This document shows positions 53,853 through 64,000 of a stretch of DNA of 64,000 bases, one piece after another (within the stretch, counting starts at the first letter, position 1; each line of letters begins with the position of its first letter). The notes beneath the pieces were generated by a model. It did not search any database and was not told where the DNA came from. It saw only the letters and a program-made list of their open reading frames with translations. A program made the translations under genes and the position numbers. The DNA comes from Bacteroidota bacterium (GTDB taxonomy: Bacteria > Bacteroidota > Bacteroidia > AKYH767-A > OLB10), in NCBI GenBank assembly GCA_016721435.1, contig JADKIC010000026.1:1-64000 (forward strand), given 5' to 3'.

Positions 53853-54455
53853 TTAATCTAACAAAAATTCTTTTAACTTATTCAACTCCGGTGATTCTAT
53901 ATTCCAATTACCCTCATTTAACAGATCCTCGAAAGTATAATCCCTTTTACTATACTTATTGCTATTAAAGATTATTCCACAATAAGCATGAATTCTGGGC
54001 TTTGGAATGTTATAAACAACTTTTTTATCCAATTCAGAGATGCAGTTTAAATATGCTTCAAAACAATTATCAATTGACTTATTTTGATCCGGAATGATTT
54101 TAATTAATAAGTCCTCAACACAACCACTTGCTTCATTATTTGGAAGAAAATATAAATCAAAATCGACTTTCAATTCATCACTAAATAAACGCAACTCTTT
54201 TTGCTTTTCAGAAATATCGTCATCAGCATCTAAAATAATTTTAATGACTTTCCCTTCTAAAGATGCTTTCTGTATACGTGGCCCGTAAGCTTTGATCAGT
54301 TTTGTATGATTGCCACCGATTTTAACAATTTCAAATTGCGACAAATCTATGCTCAAAGAAACAAATATCGCTTTAAGCAAAATTACATCCCATTCACCTA
54401 CAGCAAAACAAACAATTTGCTTTTTCAATACTCGTATTACACTATCTGACTTCAT
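53853..54455 (-). CDS. TOPRIM-fold protein (DUF3226-like), partner of the adjacent ATPase
   Basis: 200-residue protein with a TOPRIM-like pattern: VGEWDVILL with a Glu at about residue 21, ILDADDD with acidic residues at 76-80 (DxD), and FLPNNEASGCVEDLL. This matches the metal-binding E...DxD layout of DUF3226/DUF4435/OLD nucleases. I start it at the ATG at 54455 (MKSDSVIRV), 14 bases inside the ATPase gene. The open frame extends 22 codons further up but through ATPase coding. Line samples here are about 25% G+C, far below the flanking hisS. Probably the effector of a two-gene defence module; this is inference. Confidence 0.7.
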   Translation of the reverse strand: MKSDSVIRVLKKQIVCFAVGEWDVILLKAIFVSLSIDLSQFEIVKIGGNHTKLIKAYGPRIQKASLEGKVIKIILDADDDISEKQKELRLFSDELKVDFDLYFLPNNEASGCVEDLLIKIIPDQNKSIDNCFEAYLNCISELDKKVVYNIPKPRIHAYCGIIFNSNKYSKRDYTFEDLLNEGNWNIESPELNKLKEFLLD

Positions 54456-55524
54456 TTCCTTCTGAAAGCATTGTTGAAAATTCATTAAATGTATACGTGA
54501 CTGATTTAACTGCCTTATCAACTCCTCTAAAGAGATTAATCACCCTTGCATCATTCTTATAATTTTCATTATTAGAAACAACTTTTTCAAAGGCATTTAT
54601 ACATTCTAAACTATGAGTAGTCATAAATAATTGAACGCGATGTTCAAAAGCTGCTTTAATCAGTACCTCAAACATTAAATCATACTTCTTATAATAAAAA
54701 CCATTGTCGACTTCATCAATAAGTAGAAATTTGTCCTTACAACTCAATACCTCTAATAAATATCTAAATAATTTAAGCATTCCATCTCCAAAAATTGAAA
54801 TTGGAATCGGACTATTATTTCCTTCAAGAACAATACAAATGATGGGATATCCTTTAATAATAGTAGTACTTATAATTATATCACTTATTGGCTCACCCAA
54901 TCCGCGCTTTAAAACTTCAATCAATTGCAATTTATATTGATAATCTATACCTACTAAATTCGAAAAATAACCAACCAAATCATCATCGTAACTTCCCCGC
55001 ATAGGAATGAAGGGGAGATAACCTGCAAAACGCATAAACTGAAGCTGGCTTTTAAAATAAACTTCCTTTTTACGAGTAGACAACTTAAAAACTTCATTTG
55101 AACTTAGACTAGTTTTCTCTCGAAAATATGCTGGTAATTTCAACTTGAATTTTTCAATTTCATCCATACTCATTACATCCACATTTCTCTTCTCAAAATT
55201 CGCCACTTGAGTATCCCCACCTCTTTCCTTGAAATTTATAGTAATAACATCTCTTGAGCTATTAAAGTCAAAATAATAATCTAACAAGTCAGTTTCATGA
55301 AAACTTGCTTGCATTTTGGCAGAACTAAATCTCCAACCTATTGCTCCATCAAGAAAACCACCTATATTTTCAACTTCTTCAGAGGTAAAAAGTATAGATT
55401 CTAATAAAGATGTTTTTCCTACATTATTGTCACCAAGTATAACGTTGAACTGTCCGATATTTGACACGGTCAACCCATCCAACCCTTTATACCCCTTTAA
55501 TTCAATTTGCTCAATAAATTTCAT
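54442..55524 (-). CDS. AAA/ABC-type ATPase (OLD/AAA_15-like), partner of the adjacent TOPRIM protein
   Basis: 360-residue ATPase. Walker A GDNNVGKTSLL at residues 31-41, preceded by IELKGYKGLDGL, typical of OLD/RecF-like ATPases. Signature-like FGDG at 245-248, Walker B FLLIDEVDNG at 266-275, and the sensor TTHS at 302-305. Intact and with no TOPRIM domain of its own; the next gene supplies one. Line samples run 27-30% G+C against about 58% for a line in ettA, suggesting horizontal gain. It starts 12 bases after the ettA stop. Candidate sensor/motor of a PARIS- or split-OLD-like anti-phage system. Confidence 0.8.
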   Translation of the reverse strand: MKFIEQIELKGYKGLDGLTVSNIGQFNVILGDNNVGKTSLLESILFTSEEVENIGGFLDGAIGWRFSSAKMQASFHETDLLDYYFDFNSSRDVITINFKERGGDTQVANFEKRNVDVMSMDEIEKFKLKLPAYFREKTSLSSNEVFKLSTRKKEVYFKSQLQFMRFAGYLPFIPMRGSYDDDLVGYFSNLVGIDYQYKLQLIEVLKRGLGEPISDIIISTTIIKGYPIICIVLEGNNSPIPISIFGDGMLKLFRYLLEVLSCKDKFLLIDEVDNGFYYKKYDLMFEVLIKAAFEHRVQLFMTTHSLECINAFEKVVSNNENYKNDARVINLFRGVDKAVKSVTYTFNEFSTMLSEGNEVR

Positions 55525-55536
55525 TTTTATAATTTA

Positions 55537-57211
55537 TTAAACTGTTAGCTTCTTATACCTGAATCGCTTCGGTTCCACATTACCCAAACGTTTCTTCTTG
55601 GCTTCTTCATAGTCGGTGTAACCACCTTCAAAGAAGTACACTTGTGAATCACCTTCAAAGGCGAGAATATGTACACACGCGGTCAAGGAACCAGCGATCA
55701 TGGGAGATGATAACCGCGCATCCTGCAAAATTTTCCAGCGCTTCTTCCAATGCCCGGAGTGTATTGATGTCAATATCATTCGTCGGTTCATCCAGCAACA
55801 GTACATTGGCACCTGTTTTAAGTGTCATCGCCAGATGGACACGATTTCGTTCTCCACCCGACAATACACCTACTTTCTTTCCCTGATCCGCTCCATTGAA
55901 ATTGAACTTTGAAATATAACTTCTGGCATTCACACTCTTATTGCCGATCATGATGCTATCCGATCCACCGGAAATTACTTCGAATACCGTCTTCTCCGGA
56001 AGGAGATCTTTATGGCTTTGATCAACGTATCCTACAACCACCGTCTCACCAACTTTAAAAGTTCCACTATCAGGCTCTTCTATTCCCATAATCATTCTGA
56101 ACAATGTCGTTTTACCAACACCGTTCGGACCGATGATACCTACAATACCTGCCTGAGGCAATGCAAAACTAAGGTCATCAATCAGTAAGCGATCACCATA
56201 ACCTTTACTCACATGATCCGCTTTGATCACCTGCGATCCCAAGCGCGGACCGGCAGGAATGAAAATCTCCAGTTTATCTTCTTTATCCTTGGTTTCCTCA
56301 TTCACCATTTTATCATAGGCCTGCAAACGTGCTTTGGACTTGGCATGTCTGGCCTTAGGCGACATCCTCACCCACTCCAACTCCCGCTCCAGGGTTTTAC
56401 GACGCTTGCTCTCTGTCTTTTCTTCCTGCTCCAGTCGTTTTCCTTTTTGCTCCAGCCAACTCGAATAATTCCCTTGCCATGGAATTCCTTCTCCACGATC
56501 CAGTTCTAAAATCCATCCGGCAACATTATCGAGGAAATAACGGTCATGGGTTACCGCAATTACGGTGCCTTTGTATTGTTGCAAATGATGCTCGAGCCAT
56601 TCTACGCTCTCCGCATCCAGATGGTTGGTGGGCTCATCCAGCAATAAAATCTCCGGCTCCTGCAACAATAAACGACAAAGTGCCAATCGGCGACGTTCTC
56701 CACCGGATAAAATACTCACAGGAGTTTCCGGTTCAGGACAACGCAGCGCATCCATAGCTACTTCCACTCTATTATCCAGTTCCCAGGCTCCGGCGGCATC
56801 AATTTTATCCATCAAATCCGCTTGACGTTCGATGAGCTTATTCATCGCATCATCGTCGAGGGGTTCACCCAATTTGTTGTTGACATCTTCGTACTCCTGT
56901 AGCAAATCAACAATCGGCTGCACGCCTTCCATCACAATTTCCCTTGCTGTTTTATTCTCATCCAGATCCGGTTCCTGTGAAAGAAATCCCACTCTGTAGC
57001 CGGGAGAGAATACTACTTCGCCCTGGAAAGATTTTTCCAAACCCGCGATAATTCTCAGCAAGGTTGATTTTCCGGAACCGTTTAAACCGAGAATTCCAAT
57101 CTTAGCCCCGTAAAAGAAACTCAGATAGATATTCTTAAGTACTTGTTTTTGAGGGGGATAAACCTTACTTACCCCAACCATTGAAAAAATAATTTTGCGA
57201 TCGTCCGCCAT
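55537..57211 (-). CDS. ettA: Energy-dependent translational throttle protein EttA (ABC-F), frameshifted at the C-terminus
   Basis: Cytosolic ABC-F ATPase that binds the ribosomal E site and gates the first elongation step according to ATP level. Two ABC domains: GLNGSGKST, LSGGERRRLALCRLLL, LLLDEPTNHLDAESV; then GPNGVGKTTL, LSGGERNRVHLAMTL, LLLDEPTNDIDI. One indel near 55680, just after HDRWFLDRVC, hides the end, which reads HILAFEGDSQVYFFEGGYTDYEE and stops at 55537. About 557 residues corrected. Start set at 57211 (MADDRKIIFSM), which matches the family; the longer frame to 57274 would cross the promoter box. First gene of the operon. Confidence 0.93.
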
Positions 57212-57242
57212 TTCTAAGTGCTTGATTAATGTAACTTTATGG

Positions 57243-57267
57243 CCTTCCTGTCTGTTAAGAAGGAAGG
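57243..57267 (-). promoter_or_regulatory. Hairpin in the ettA leader
   Basis: CCTTCCT (57243-57249) and AGGAAGG (57261-57267) form a 7-base stem with an 11-base loop, between the -7 box and the ettA start. It could affect translation or mRNA stability. No known family. Confidence 0.35.
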
Positions 57268-57271
57268 ACTG

Positions 57272-57279
57272 CAAATGTA
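57272..57279 (-). promoter_or_regulatory. ettA operon -7 box
   Basis: The minus strand reads TACATTTG, matching TAnnTTTG, about 60 bases before the ettA ATG. The whole run down to the C1 peptidase has only tiny gaps, so this may serve six genes. Confidence 0.5.
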
Positions 57280-57332
57280 CCCCTTTCTACTGATAGAGAA
57301 AAGGAAAAAATAGCATTTCAAAACATCAAATC

Positions 57333-59467
57333 ATGCGTGTACTACTACTTCTTCTGCTTAGCCTTATGACCTCTTCGGCCATCGGTCAACAAACTAGGCT
57401 GAGCTATCGTCTTCAAAAATTAGCTCTTGACAGAGAGAAAATGAATGAGCCAATAGCCGTGCTCATCAAGGGAGACGTGATCTATTTGAAAGAAGAAATA
57501 AAGCGTTTGAACGGAGTTGTAAAATTTACTTCCGGGAATATATGTTCGGCCATTCTTCCTGCAGGAAACCTCCTGACGCTAAGCGACAACGCTAAAGTGG
57601 TGCGTATCGAAGAGGGCCGGGTCAACGTGCAGGCCTTAAAGGATAAAATGCTGATCAATAATCGCATTGATCTGGTGCATCAGGGCGTTTCACCGTTGAT
57701 TCAGGGATACGATGGTTCGGGAGTTATTGCGGGAATCATTGATACCGGCCTGGATTTTACACATCCCGATTTCAAAGATAGTTTAGGACAAAGTCGTGTT
57801 TTATGGATATGGGATCACTTGCTGGCAAATGGAACCAATACTCCGCTGCCCTATAATTACGGACAAGAATTTTCTAAAGCAGCTATTGACGCCGGAAATG
57901 CATCAACCCATGTAGACCAAACTGCGCACGGAACACATGTAACCGGAATAGCGACTGCAAACGGTGACTCTCTCGCTGCCTTTAAAGGCGCTGCTCCAAA
58001 GGCTGATATTATCGCCGTATCGCTTAACTTCAATATCGACGATGAAACCTGGCTGAGCAGTATTGCCGATGCCGTACATTATATTTTCTCTAAAGCAGAT
58101 TCATTGAACAAACCTTGTGTCATCAATATCAGTGCAGGCACCTATTTAGGTTCGCATGATGGAAAAGATTTACAGGCAGAAGCCATCGACAATCTCATCA
58201 CTGCTCAAAACGGAAGAATGGTAGTAGCTGCAGCAGGAAATGCCGGTAACTATCCGCTCCACCTCCGACATCAACCCAACAACGACTCCACCTTCACCTG
58301 GTTTAGACAAACATCCGCCAATCCGGTTTACATTGAATTTTGGGCGGACACCGCCAATTTAAATGCGGTCCAATTTACGATCGGTGCAGACATGACTACA
58401 CCTTCATATACTAACCGCGCACAGCTTCCTTGGACCACCATCGCACCTCAGATCGGTGTATTGGGTACGGATACCTTGTGGAGTTTCAATGGTAACAGAA
58501 TAGCCATTGTTCAAACTTACGGTCAATTAATCGGCGACCGGTATAGTATGGTTTATAATATCATTCCGGATCCACAACGTACTATTTCCGTCTGATGGCG
58601 AAAGGATCAGGAGCATATGATGTCTGGAGTTTTGATATGGTTTCTTCCGGATTACCTTCATCGGCTTCCTATCCGGCTATTGTCAAATACAAGTTACCTG
58701 ATTTTGCACAAAATATTTGCAGCTCCTTTCAATGCAGTGATATCGTTTTATGTGTGGGTCAATATGTAAATAGAAATAATTACATTGATGTAAATGGAAA
58801 TCTTCAAACCTTCGCCACTACAGAGGGGGCACTGGGCGCCAGTTCGAGTCGTGGACCGACACGCGATGGCCGGATAAAACCGGACATCACTTCTACAGGA
58901 GAGGTTACCTTAGCTTCTTTAAAACTATCCAGTGCCGCCTGGTTTTTGGCGAATCAACCGTTTAAGCTGGCACAAGGTGGAATGCATATACGTGATGGAG
59001 GAACTTCCTCAGCAGCTCCGGTAGTTGCAGGTGCAATAGCCTTATATCTACAAAAAAATCCAACTGCAGATTGGCAAGACATCCGCAACCGTGTACTTCT
59101 CTGTTCCAAACAGGATAATTTTACAGGAAGCAATCTCCCGAATAATAGTTGGGGAATAGGAAAGTTCGATGCATTTAGCATGGTGAGTGGTTGTGCCGCT
59201 TTATCTGTAGATGAGAAGAATAGCAGGCAACTGTTGATTTACCCCAATCCAACGGGTGATCGACTAACGGTGCGCAGTAACGATAATATTCAAATCAGCG
59301 GCGTGGTAGTCTATAATTCATTAGGGGAGCGGATTCTTGACAATAAGCCTAATTTACTAACTGAAGAAATGACTTTATCGCTTTCCGGATTCCCTTCCGG
59401 CATGTATATGATTGTGACGGACCTGAAGAATGGAAAACGCTTTTCAGGTACAATAATTAAAGAATAA
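57333..59467 (+). CDS. Subtilisin-like (S8) serine protease with T9SS sorting domain, frameshifted
   Basis: Secreted protease of about 711 residues. Signal peptide MRVLLLLLLSLMTSSAIGQ, a propeptide-like region to about residue 120, then the S8 triad: Asp in GIIDTGLDFTHPDF, His in AHGTHVTGIATANG, Ser in GGTSSAAPVVAGAIALY. Oxyanion region AAAGNAGN. After NSRQL comes a T9SS type A domain (LLIYPNPTGDRLTVRS ... FPSGMYMIVTDLKNGK). One indel near 58590 splits it between the central and C-terminal parts. It is divergent from ettA. Confidence 0.9.
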
Positions 59468-59519
59468 TGGCAATTGATAATTCTTAGCGCGAAAACGTCC
59501 GATTAGTACCTCAATTTCT

Positions 59520-59527
59520 TACTTTTG
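59520..59527 (+). promoter_or_regulatory. TAnnTTTG box directly before the ubiA/mqnP start
   Basis: TACTTTTG matches the -7 element and ends only 4 bases before the GTG at 59532. A transcript from it would be leaderless or start inside the gene. Confidence 0.38.
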
Positions 59528-59531
59528 GAGC

Positions 59532-60392
59532 GTGTTTACTTCTATTAAAAATTACCTCTCGCTCGTAAAATTCTCTCATACGGTATTTGCATTACCCTTT
59601 GCCATGATTGGATTTTCGCTGGCTGTAAAAGATAATCCCGGTTCCTTCTCCTACCTTCTCGCATTGAAGGTGTTGCTTTGTATGATCTTTGCCCGCACAG
59701 CAGCCATGGCTTTTAACCGATGGGCCGACAGGAATATTGATGCAAAAAATCCGAGAACGCTTATTCGGGAAATTCCTGCTGGATTGATCAGTGCTGATTC
59801 TGCTCTAAGATTCACTATCTTTAATTGCATTGGTTTTGTGATCACCACCTGGTTCATCAATCCCTTGTGTTTTGCACTTTCATTTGTTGCATTGGCCGTT
59901 GTACTTGGCTATTCCTATACGAAAAGATTTACTGCACTCTGTCATTTAGTACTTGGCCTGGGATTATCTCTGGCACCCATCGGCGCATGGATTGCAGTGA
60001 CCGGCTCTTTCTCTTTACTTCCACTTTTATTTTCCTTCGCTGTACTTTGCTGGGTAAGTGGCTTTGATATTATCTATGCCTTACAGGATGAGCAATTCGA
60101 TAAAAATCTTCAACTCTATTCCATACCTCGTATGGTTGGCCCCTCAAACGCGTTGAGAATTTCCAGAAACCTGCACGTCGCAGCGGCTCTCTTTTTACTT
60201 ACCGGTGGTTTGCAAGGTCATTTTGGAGCTATTTATTTTGCAGGCTGGGGCATCTTTACAGCATTACTGATTTATCAACATACCTTAGTAAAAGCAAATG
60301 ATATCAGCAGAGTAAATCTCGCATTTTTTACTACTAACGGAATCGCCAGCGTGACATTTGCGGTTTTTTCCATTACCGATATTCTAATTTAA
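59532..60392 (+). CDS. UbiA-family prenyltransferase (4-hydroxybenzoate / MqnP-type)
   Basis: Integral-membrane prenyltransferase for quinone synthesis. 286 residues, eight or nine hydrophobic helices. First Asp-rich motif NRWADRNIDAKNPRT, second DIIYALQDEQFD. Opening YLSLVKFSHTVFALPFAMIGF is typical. In Bacteroidota this type is usually MqnP of the futalosine menaquinone route rather than ubiquinone synthesis; that is from family knowledge. The start is GTG at 59532; no ATG precedes the conserved opening. Intact. Confidence 0.88.
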   Translation: MFTSIKNYLSLVKFSHTVFALPFAMIGFSLAVKDNPGSFSYLLALKVLLCMIFARTAAMAFNRWADRNIDAKNPRTLIREIPAGLISADSALRFTIFNCIGFVITTWFINPLCFALSFVALAVVLGYSYTKRFTALCHLVLGLGLSLAPIGAWIAVTGSFSLLPLLFSFAVLCWVSGFDIIYALQDEQFDKNLQLYSIPRMVGPSNALRISRNLHVAAALFLLTGGLQGHFGAIYFAGWGIFTALLIYQHTLVKANDISRVNLAFFTTNGIASVTFAVFSITDILI

Positions 60393-60766
60393 ATAAATGT
60401 AATCCATCGTTATTGCATCTATATTATACTATTTAATTATTGAACAATTCGGGAGGATTCACCTCCAAATAAATCACATCCGTTTATCAACCCTTATCGA
60501 AGAGCTAAAAACAAATTCAGATTTTCTAATCGAAATAAGGATAAACATACCCACTCAAGAGTAGTGAAGCCCTCTCTACAAATTCGCCTTTACTACTAAA
60601 GATTTTAATCGTCGTACTGTTGCGAGAAGACACAAGGCTCCAGCAATACACTGGTAATGAGTAGGTAAAGTAGGTCGTATGGGCGATAAACGGAGTAGAA
60701 AATAAGCGGTCTTTTTTGTAATTTCGCCACAACCTTTTCCATGAAGATGACATCGAATCCACTCCT
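60393..60766. other. Intergenic region before the E1 gene
   Basis: About 370 A+T-rich bases. A minus-strand frame (60526-60822) has no recognisable features and overlaps the E1 start. TAATTTCG at 60719-60726 is one mismatch from a -7 box and could drive E1. Confidence 0.45.
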
Positions 60767-63188
60767 ATGACGCCACAACAGCCTGAATCCATTAAACGGG
60801 AATTATCTTTTGAAGAATTCAAAACGGTTATCCTTGAAGACTATCGTTTGGTTTGCGAAAGCCGGCAAGCCAGTCTGACCGGTAGAAAAGAGGTACTTAC
60901 GGGCAAAGCGAAATTCGGAATTTTTGGAGATGGCAAGGAACTCGCGCAAATTGCGATGGCCAAAGTTTTCAAAAACGGAGATTTCAGATCCGGGTATTAC
61001 AGAGATCAGACGTTCATGTTTGCAAGTAATCTTTTGACAATACGTGAATTTTTTGCTCAATTGTATGCTCACCCCGACCCCATTGCTGATCCATCTTCTG
61101 CAGGGCGATGTATGAACGGACATTTTGCCACACGATTATTGAATAGTGACGGTAGCTGGAAAGATCAGATTGAAACCAAAAATTCTTCTGCGGACATTTC
61201 ACCTACAGCCGGCCAAATGCCCCGTTTGCTTGGATTAGCCCTGGCTTCGAAATTATATAAAGGCAATTCCACTCTTTCGCAAAAAATGAAAGGCTTTACT
61301 TCGAATGGAAACGAAGTCGCTTTTGGTACTATCGGTGATGCCTCTACGTCAGAAGGCTTATTTTTTGAAACGATCAATGCCGCCGGAGTTTTGCAGGTAC
61401 CCATGGCCATCAGTGTATGGGATGACGGCTATGGCATTTCTGTTCCTGCATTATTTCAAACGACAAAGCAAAATATTTCAGAGGTACTCAAAGGATTTGA
61501 AGAACGGAGGAAAATAAAGGCTATGTTATTCTCCATGCCAAAGCCTGGGATTATCCGGGGTTGATTGAAACTTACGAAAAGGGAATTAAAATTTGCCGCG
61601 AAGAGCATGTACCGGTACTCTTCCATATTCAGGAAGTTACTCAACCGCAAGGACATTCTACCAGTGGCTCTCATGAACGCTATAAAAGTAAGGAACGTCT
61701 TGCCTGGGAAGAAGAGTTTGATTGTATCCGAAAGTTTAAAGAGTGGATTCTGGAAAGTGCCATCACATCAGAAGACGAACTTGACGCTATAGAAAAAACC
61801 GCTAAACAATCTGCACAGCAAGCGCGAAAAGAAGCCTGGGACAATCACAACAACAGTATCCGGCAGGAAGTTCGCGAAGCTTTATCATTACTTGAAGCAG
61901 TAGCGGCTAAAAGTCCGAATAAAGTATTTATTGAAATACTTTCCGGAAAACTTAAGGATTTAACAGAACCGGAAAGGAAGGACATAACGATTACTGTAAA
62001 AAAAGTTCTGCGCTATGTTAAAGACGAAATCAGCAATGAAAAAAATCGTCTGTTACAATGGCTTAGAAATTACACTACTTTGAATAGTGATCGGTTCGAT
62101 TCCCATCAATACAGCCAAAGTAAATGGAGTGTGAAAAATATTCCATTACAACCCGTCACTTATGCGGATAACGCTCCACTCATGGATGGCAGAGAAATTC
62201 TTCAGGCCAACTGGGATGCCCTTCTTGAAAAAAGACCGGAATTATTAATCTTTGGAGAAGATGTTGGAAATATCGGTGGCGTAAATCAAACATATGCCGG
62301 ATTGCAATCTAAATACGGCGAAGACCGGGTATTCGACACCGGCATTCGCGAAGCCACAATTATCGGTCAGGGCATTGGACTTGCATTGCGCGGCTTACGT
62401 CCGGTAGCTGAGATTCAATACCTTGATTATCTCGCATACGCGATCCAGGTACTCTCCGATGATCTTGCTTGCCTGCATTACCGTACAAAGGGCGGACAAA
62501 AAGCTCCACTCATCATAACCACAAGAGGACATCGATTAGAGGGTATCTGGCATTCCGGTTCGCCAATGCAGTTTATACTTGGTGCATTACGTGGTATCCA
62601 TGTACTCGTCCCGCGAAACATGACGGAAGCGGCAGGATTTTACAATACCTTACTTGAAAGTGATGAACCCGCACTGGTCATCGAGCCATTGAACGCTTAT
62701 CGTATCAAGGAAAAAATGCCCGATAATATTGGTGAGTTCCGCCTTCCGATAGGAAAAGTGGAAGTGCTTCAGGAGGGAACAGATGTTACTCTGGTCACCT
62801 ACGGATCTTGTGTGCGGATTGCACAAGAAGCTATTCTGGATTTAAATCAGGCAGGAATCAGTGTTGAATTAATTGATGTAAGAAGTTTATTGCCGTTCGA
62901 TCTTGAACACGAAATCGTGAAATCACTTTCTAAAACAAATAAAATATTGTTTTTTGACGAAGATGTGCCGGGAGGTGCGACAGCATTCATGATGCAACAG
63001 GTGTTGGAGATACAAGGAGGGTTCAGGCATCTGGAAATAGAACCCGCACATTAACTGCCAAAGAGCATAGAGCAGCCTATGGTTCTGATGGAGATTACTA
63101 CTCTAAACCATCCGCTGAAGATGTATATGACATGGTGTATGAGATGATGAGTACAGCAAATCCTTCTGACTATCCATCCATCTACTAA
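60767..63188 (+). CDS. Fused 2-oxoacid dehydrogenase E1 alpha-beta subunit, frameshifted
   Basis: Thiamine-diphosphate E1 of a branched-chain 2-oxoacid (or pyruvate) dehydrogenase complex, with alpha and beta chains on one polypeptide of about 806 residues. Alpha half: GYYRDQTFMFA, GTIGDASTSEGLFFETINAA (TPP/Mg motif). Beta half: LIFGEDVGNIGGV, DTGIREATIIGQGIGLALRG, LACLHYRTKGGQKAPLI, then VTLVTYGSCVRIA. Indels lie near 61545, within the alpha domain, and near 63045. Correcting the last extends it to YPSIY and the stop at 63186-63188. murQ follows after 18 bases. Confidence 0.88.
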
Positions 63189-63206
63189 CGTTAGCGTATT
63201 ACCGAA

Positions 63207-64000
63207 ATGACATTCCAGCGTATTACTGAATCTACTTCAAGATATAACCATCTTGAAAAAATGTCTGTGTTGGAATTACTTGCCGGAATAAATAATGAAG
63301 ATAAAACAGTTGCGGACGCAGTAGAGAAAGCCATACCTTCCATCGAGGCGCTGATCAACGCTATCCTTCCCCGCATGCAAAAAGGAGGGCGTGTATTTTA
63401 TATCGGAGCAGGAACGAGTGGACGCTTAGGAATTGTTGATGCTTCTGAATGTCCGCCCACTTTTGGAATTCCTCATGGTGTTGTTATTGGAATCATTGCC
63501 GGTGGAGATACTGCTATCAGGAAAGCTGTTGAATTTGCAGAAGATGACAAACAGCAAGGCTGGAACGATTTAAGTGAATTTTTACCCAATGAAAACGATA
63601 GCGTCATTGGCATTGCCGCATCCGGTTCAACGCCCTACGTAATCGGAACACTAGAAAAATGCAAGCAAAATAATATTCTGACCGGTGCCATTACCTGTAA
63701 TCCCTGGCAGTCCTTTAGCTGCCGCTGCAGATTTTCCTATTGAAGTTATCAGCGGCCTGAATTTGTTACGGGAAGCACAAGAATGAAAGCCGGCACCGCA
63801 CAAAAGTTAGTCTTAAATATGATTTCTACCACTTTAATGATTCGACTGGGAAAAGTAATTGGGAACAGAATGGTAGATATGCAATTGAGCAACAACAAAC
63901 TCATTGACAGAGGGGCTAAAATGGTCATGGATGCAACCGGACTAAACGCTGAAGAAGCCAATAAATTGCTTCAGGAAAAGGGAAGTGTTCGAAAAGCCAT
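63207..64000 (+). CDS. murQ: N-acetylmuramic acid 6-phosphate etherase, frameshifted, cut by window edge
   Basis: Cleaves the D-lactyl ether of MurNAc-6-phosphate to give GlcNAc-6-phosphate, for peptidoglycan recycling. SIS-domain protein. Motifs: ITESTSRYNHLEKMS, YIGAGTSGRLGIVDASE, GIIAGGDTAIRKAVE, IGIAASGSTPYVIG. Then, after indels near 63705 and 63763, PEFVTGSTRMKAGTAQKLV and NRMVDMQLSNNKLIDRGAKM. The reading continues to the end of the window; the C-terminal 20 or so residues lie outside. Probably in an operon with E1 by spacing only. Confidence 0.94.

Noticed and set aside
53853..54521. Longer start for the TOPRIM protein at 54521
   Set aside because: It would add 22 codons lying entirely within the ATPase coding sequence; the ATG at 54455 gives a short overlap and starts just before the conserved core.
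60526..60822. 98-codon minus-strand open frame
   Set aside because: Overlaps the E1 start, has no recognisable domain, and its composition is not convincing.

Overview
The window is chromosomal DNA from a member of the Bacteroidota (Cytophaga/Sphingobacteria-like; I cannot place it more finely). Evidence: type IX secretion (T9SS) sorting domains on secreted proteins, a giant PKD-repeat protein, DUF3078 and DUF4783 proteins, MqnP-type UbiA, fused E1 alpha/beta 2-oxoacid dehydrogenase, and TAnnTTTG promoter elements (the Bacteroidota -7 box) upstream of several genes. Almost half of the genes carry apparent frameshifts, including housekeeping genes such as nadC, uvrA and ettA. Most of these look like sequencing or assembly indels in an uncultured-genome assembly, so I give each broken gene as one feature over its whole span and name the lesions.

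Layout. (1) 1-15.4 kb is an A+T-rich surface-glycan locus: FkbM methyltransferase, several glycosyltransferases, two AsnB-type amidotransferases, a membrane acyltransferase, a hexapeptide acetyltransferase, a Wzx-type flippase, a SAM methyltransferase and a polytopic membrane protein that may be the polymerase. (2) 15.4-18.3 kb is a core block: rlmH, DUF4783, nadC, yihY. (3) 18.3-24.1 kb is one giant PKD-repeat secreted protein. (4) 24.3-27.9 kb: uvrA and a LOG-family gene. (5) 28.0-34.3 kb is a five-gene signalling operon: FIST sensor protein, histidine kinase, single-domain response regulator, hybrid phosphorelay kinase, and a sigma-54-type AAA+ regulator without a DNA-binding domain. (6) 34.4-39.6 kb is a three-gene surface module with one T9SS substrate and two membrane-anchored proteins. 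(7) 39.8-46.2 kb: mscL, DUF3078, an AddA/RecB-like helicase-nuclease, pruA. (8) 46.2-47.4 kb has no recognisable gene. (9) 47.4-48.9 kb: glutathione peroxidase and an ABC ATPase. (10) 49.0-49.66 kb is a tandem array of nested palindromes. (11) 49.7-57.2 kb is one compact minus-strand operon: ettA, OLD-like ATPase, TOPRIM protein, hisS, hutH, C1 peptidase. (12) 57.3-64 kb: subtilisin-like T9SS protease, ubiA/mqnP, fused E1, and murQ, which runs off the end.

The two items I would look at first are the ATPase + TOPRIM pair at 53,853-55,524 and the palindrome array at 49,006-49,660. The pair is a candidate anti-phage module of the split-OLD/PARIS-like type; it is far more A+T-rich than the housekeeping operon it sits in. 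No rRNA, tRNA, CRISPR array or intact insertion sequence was recognised.
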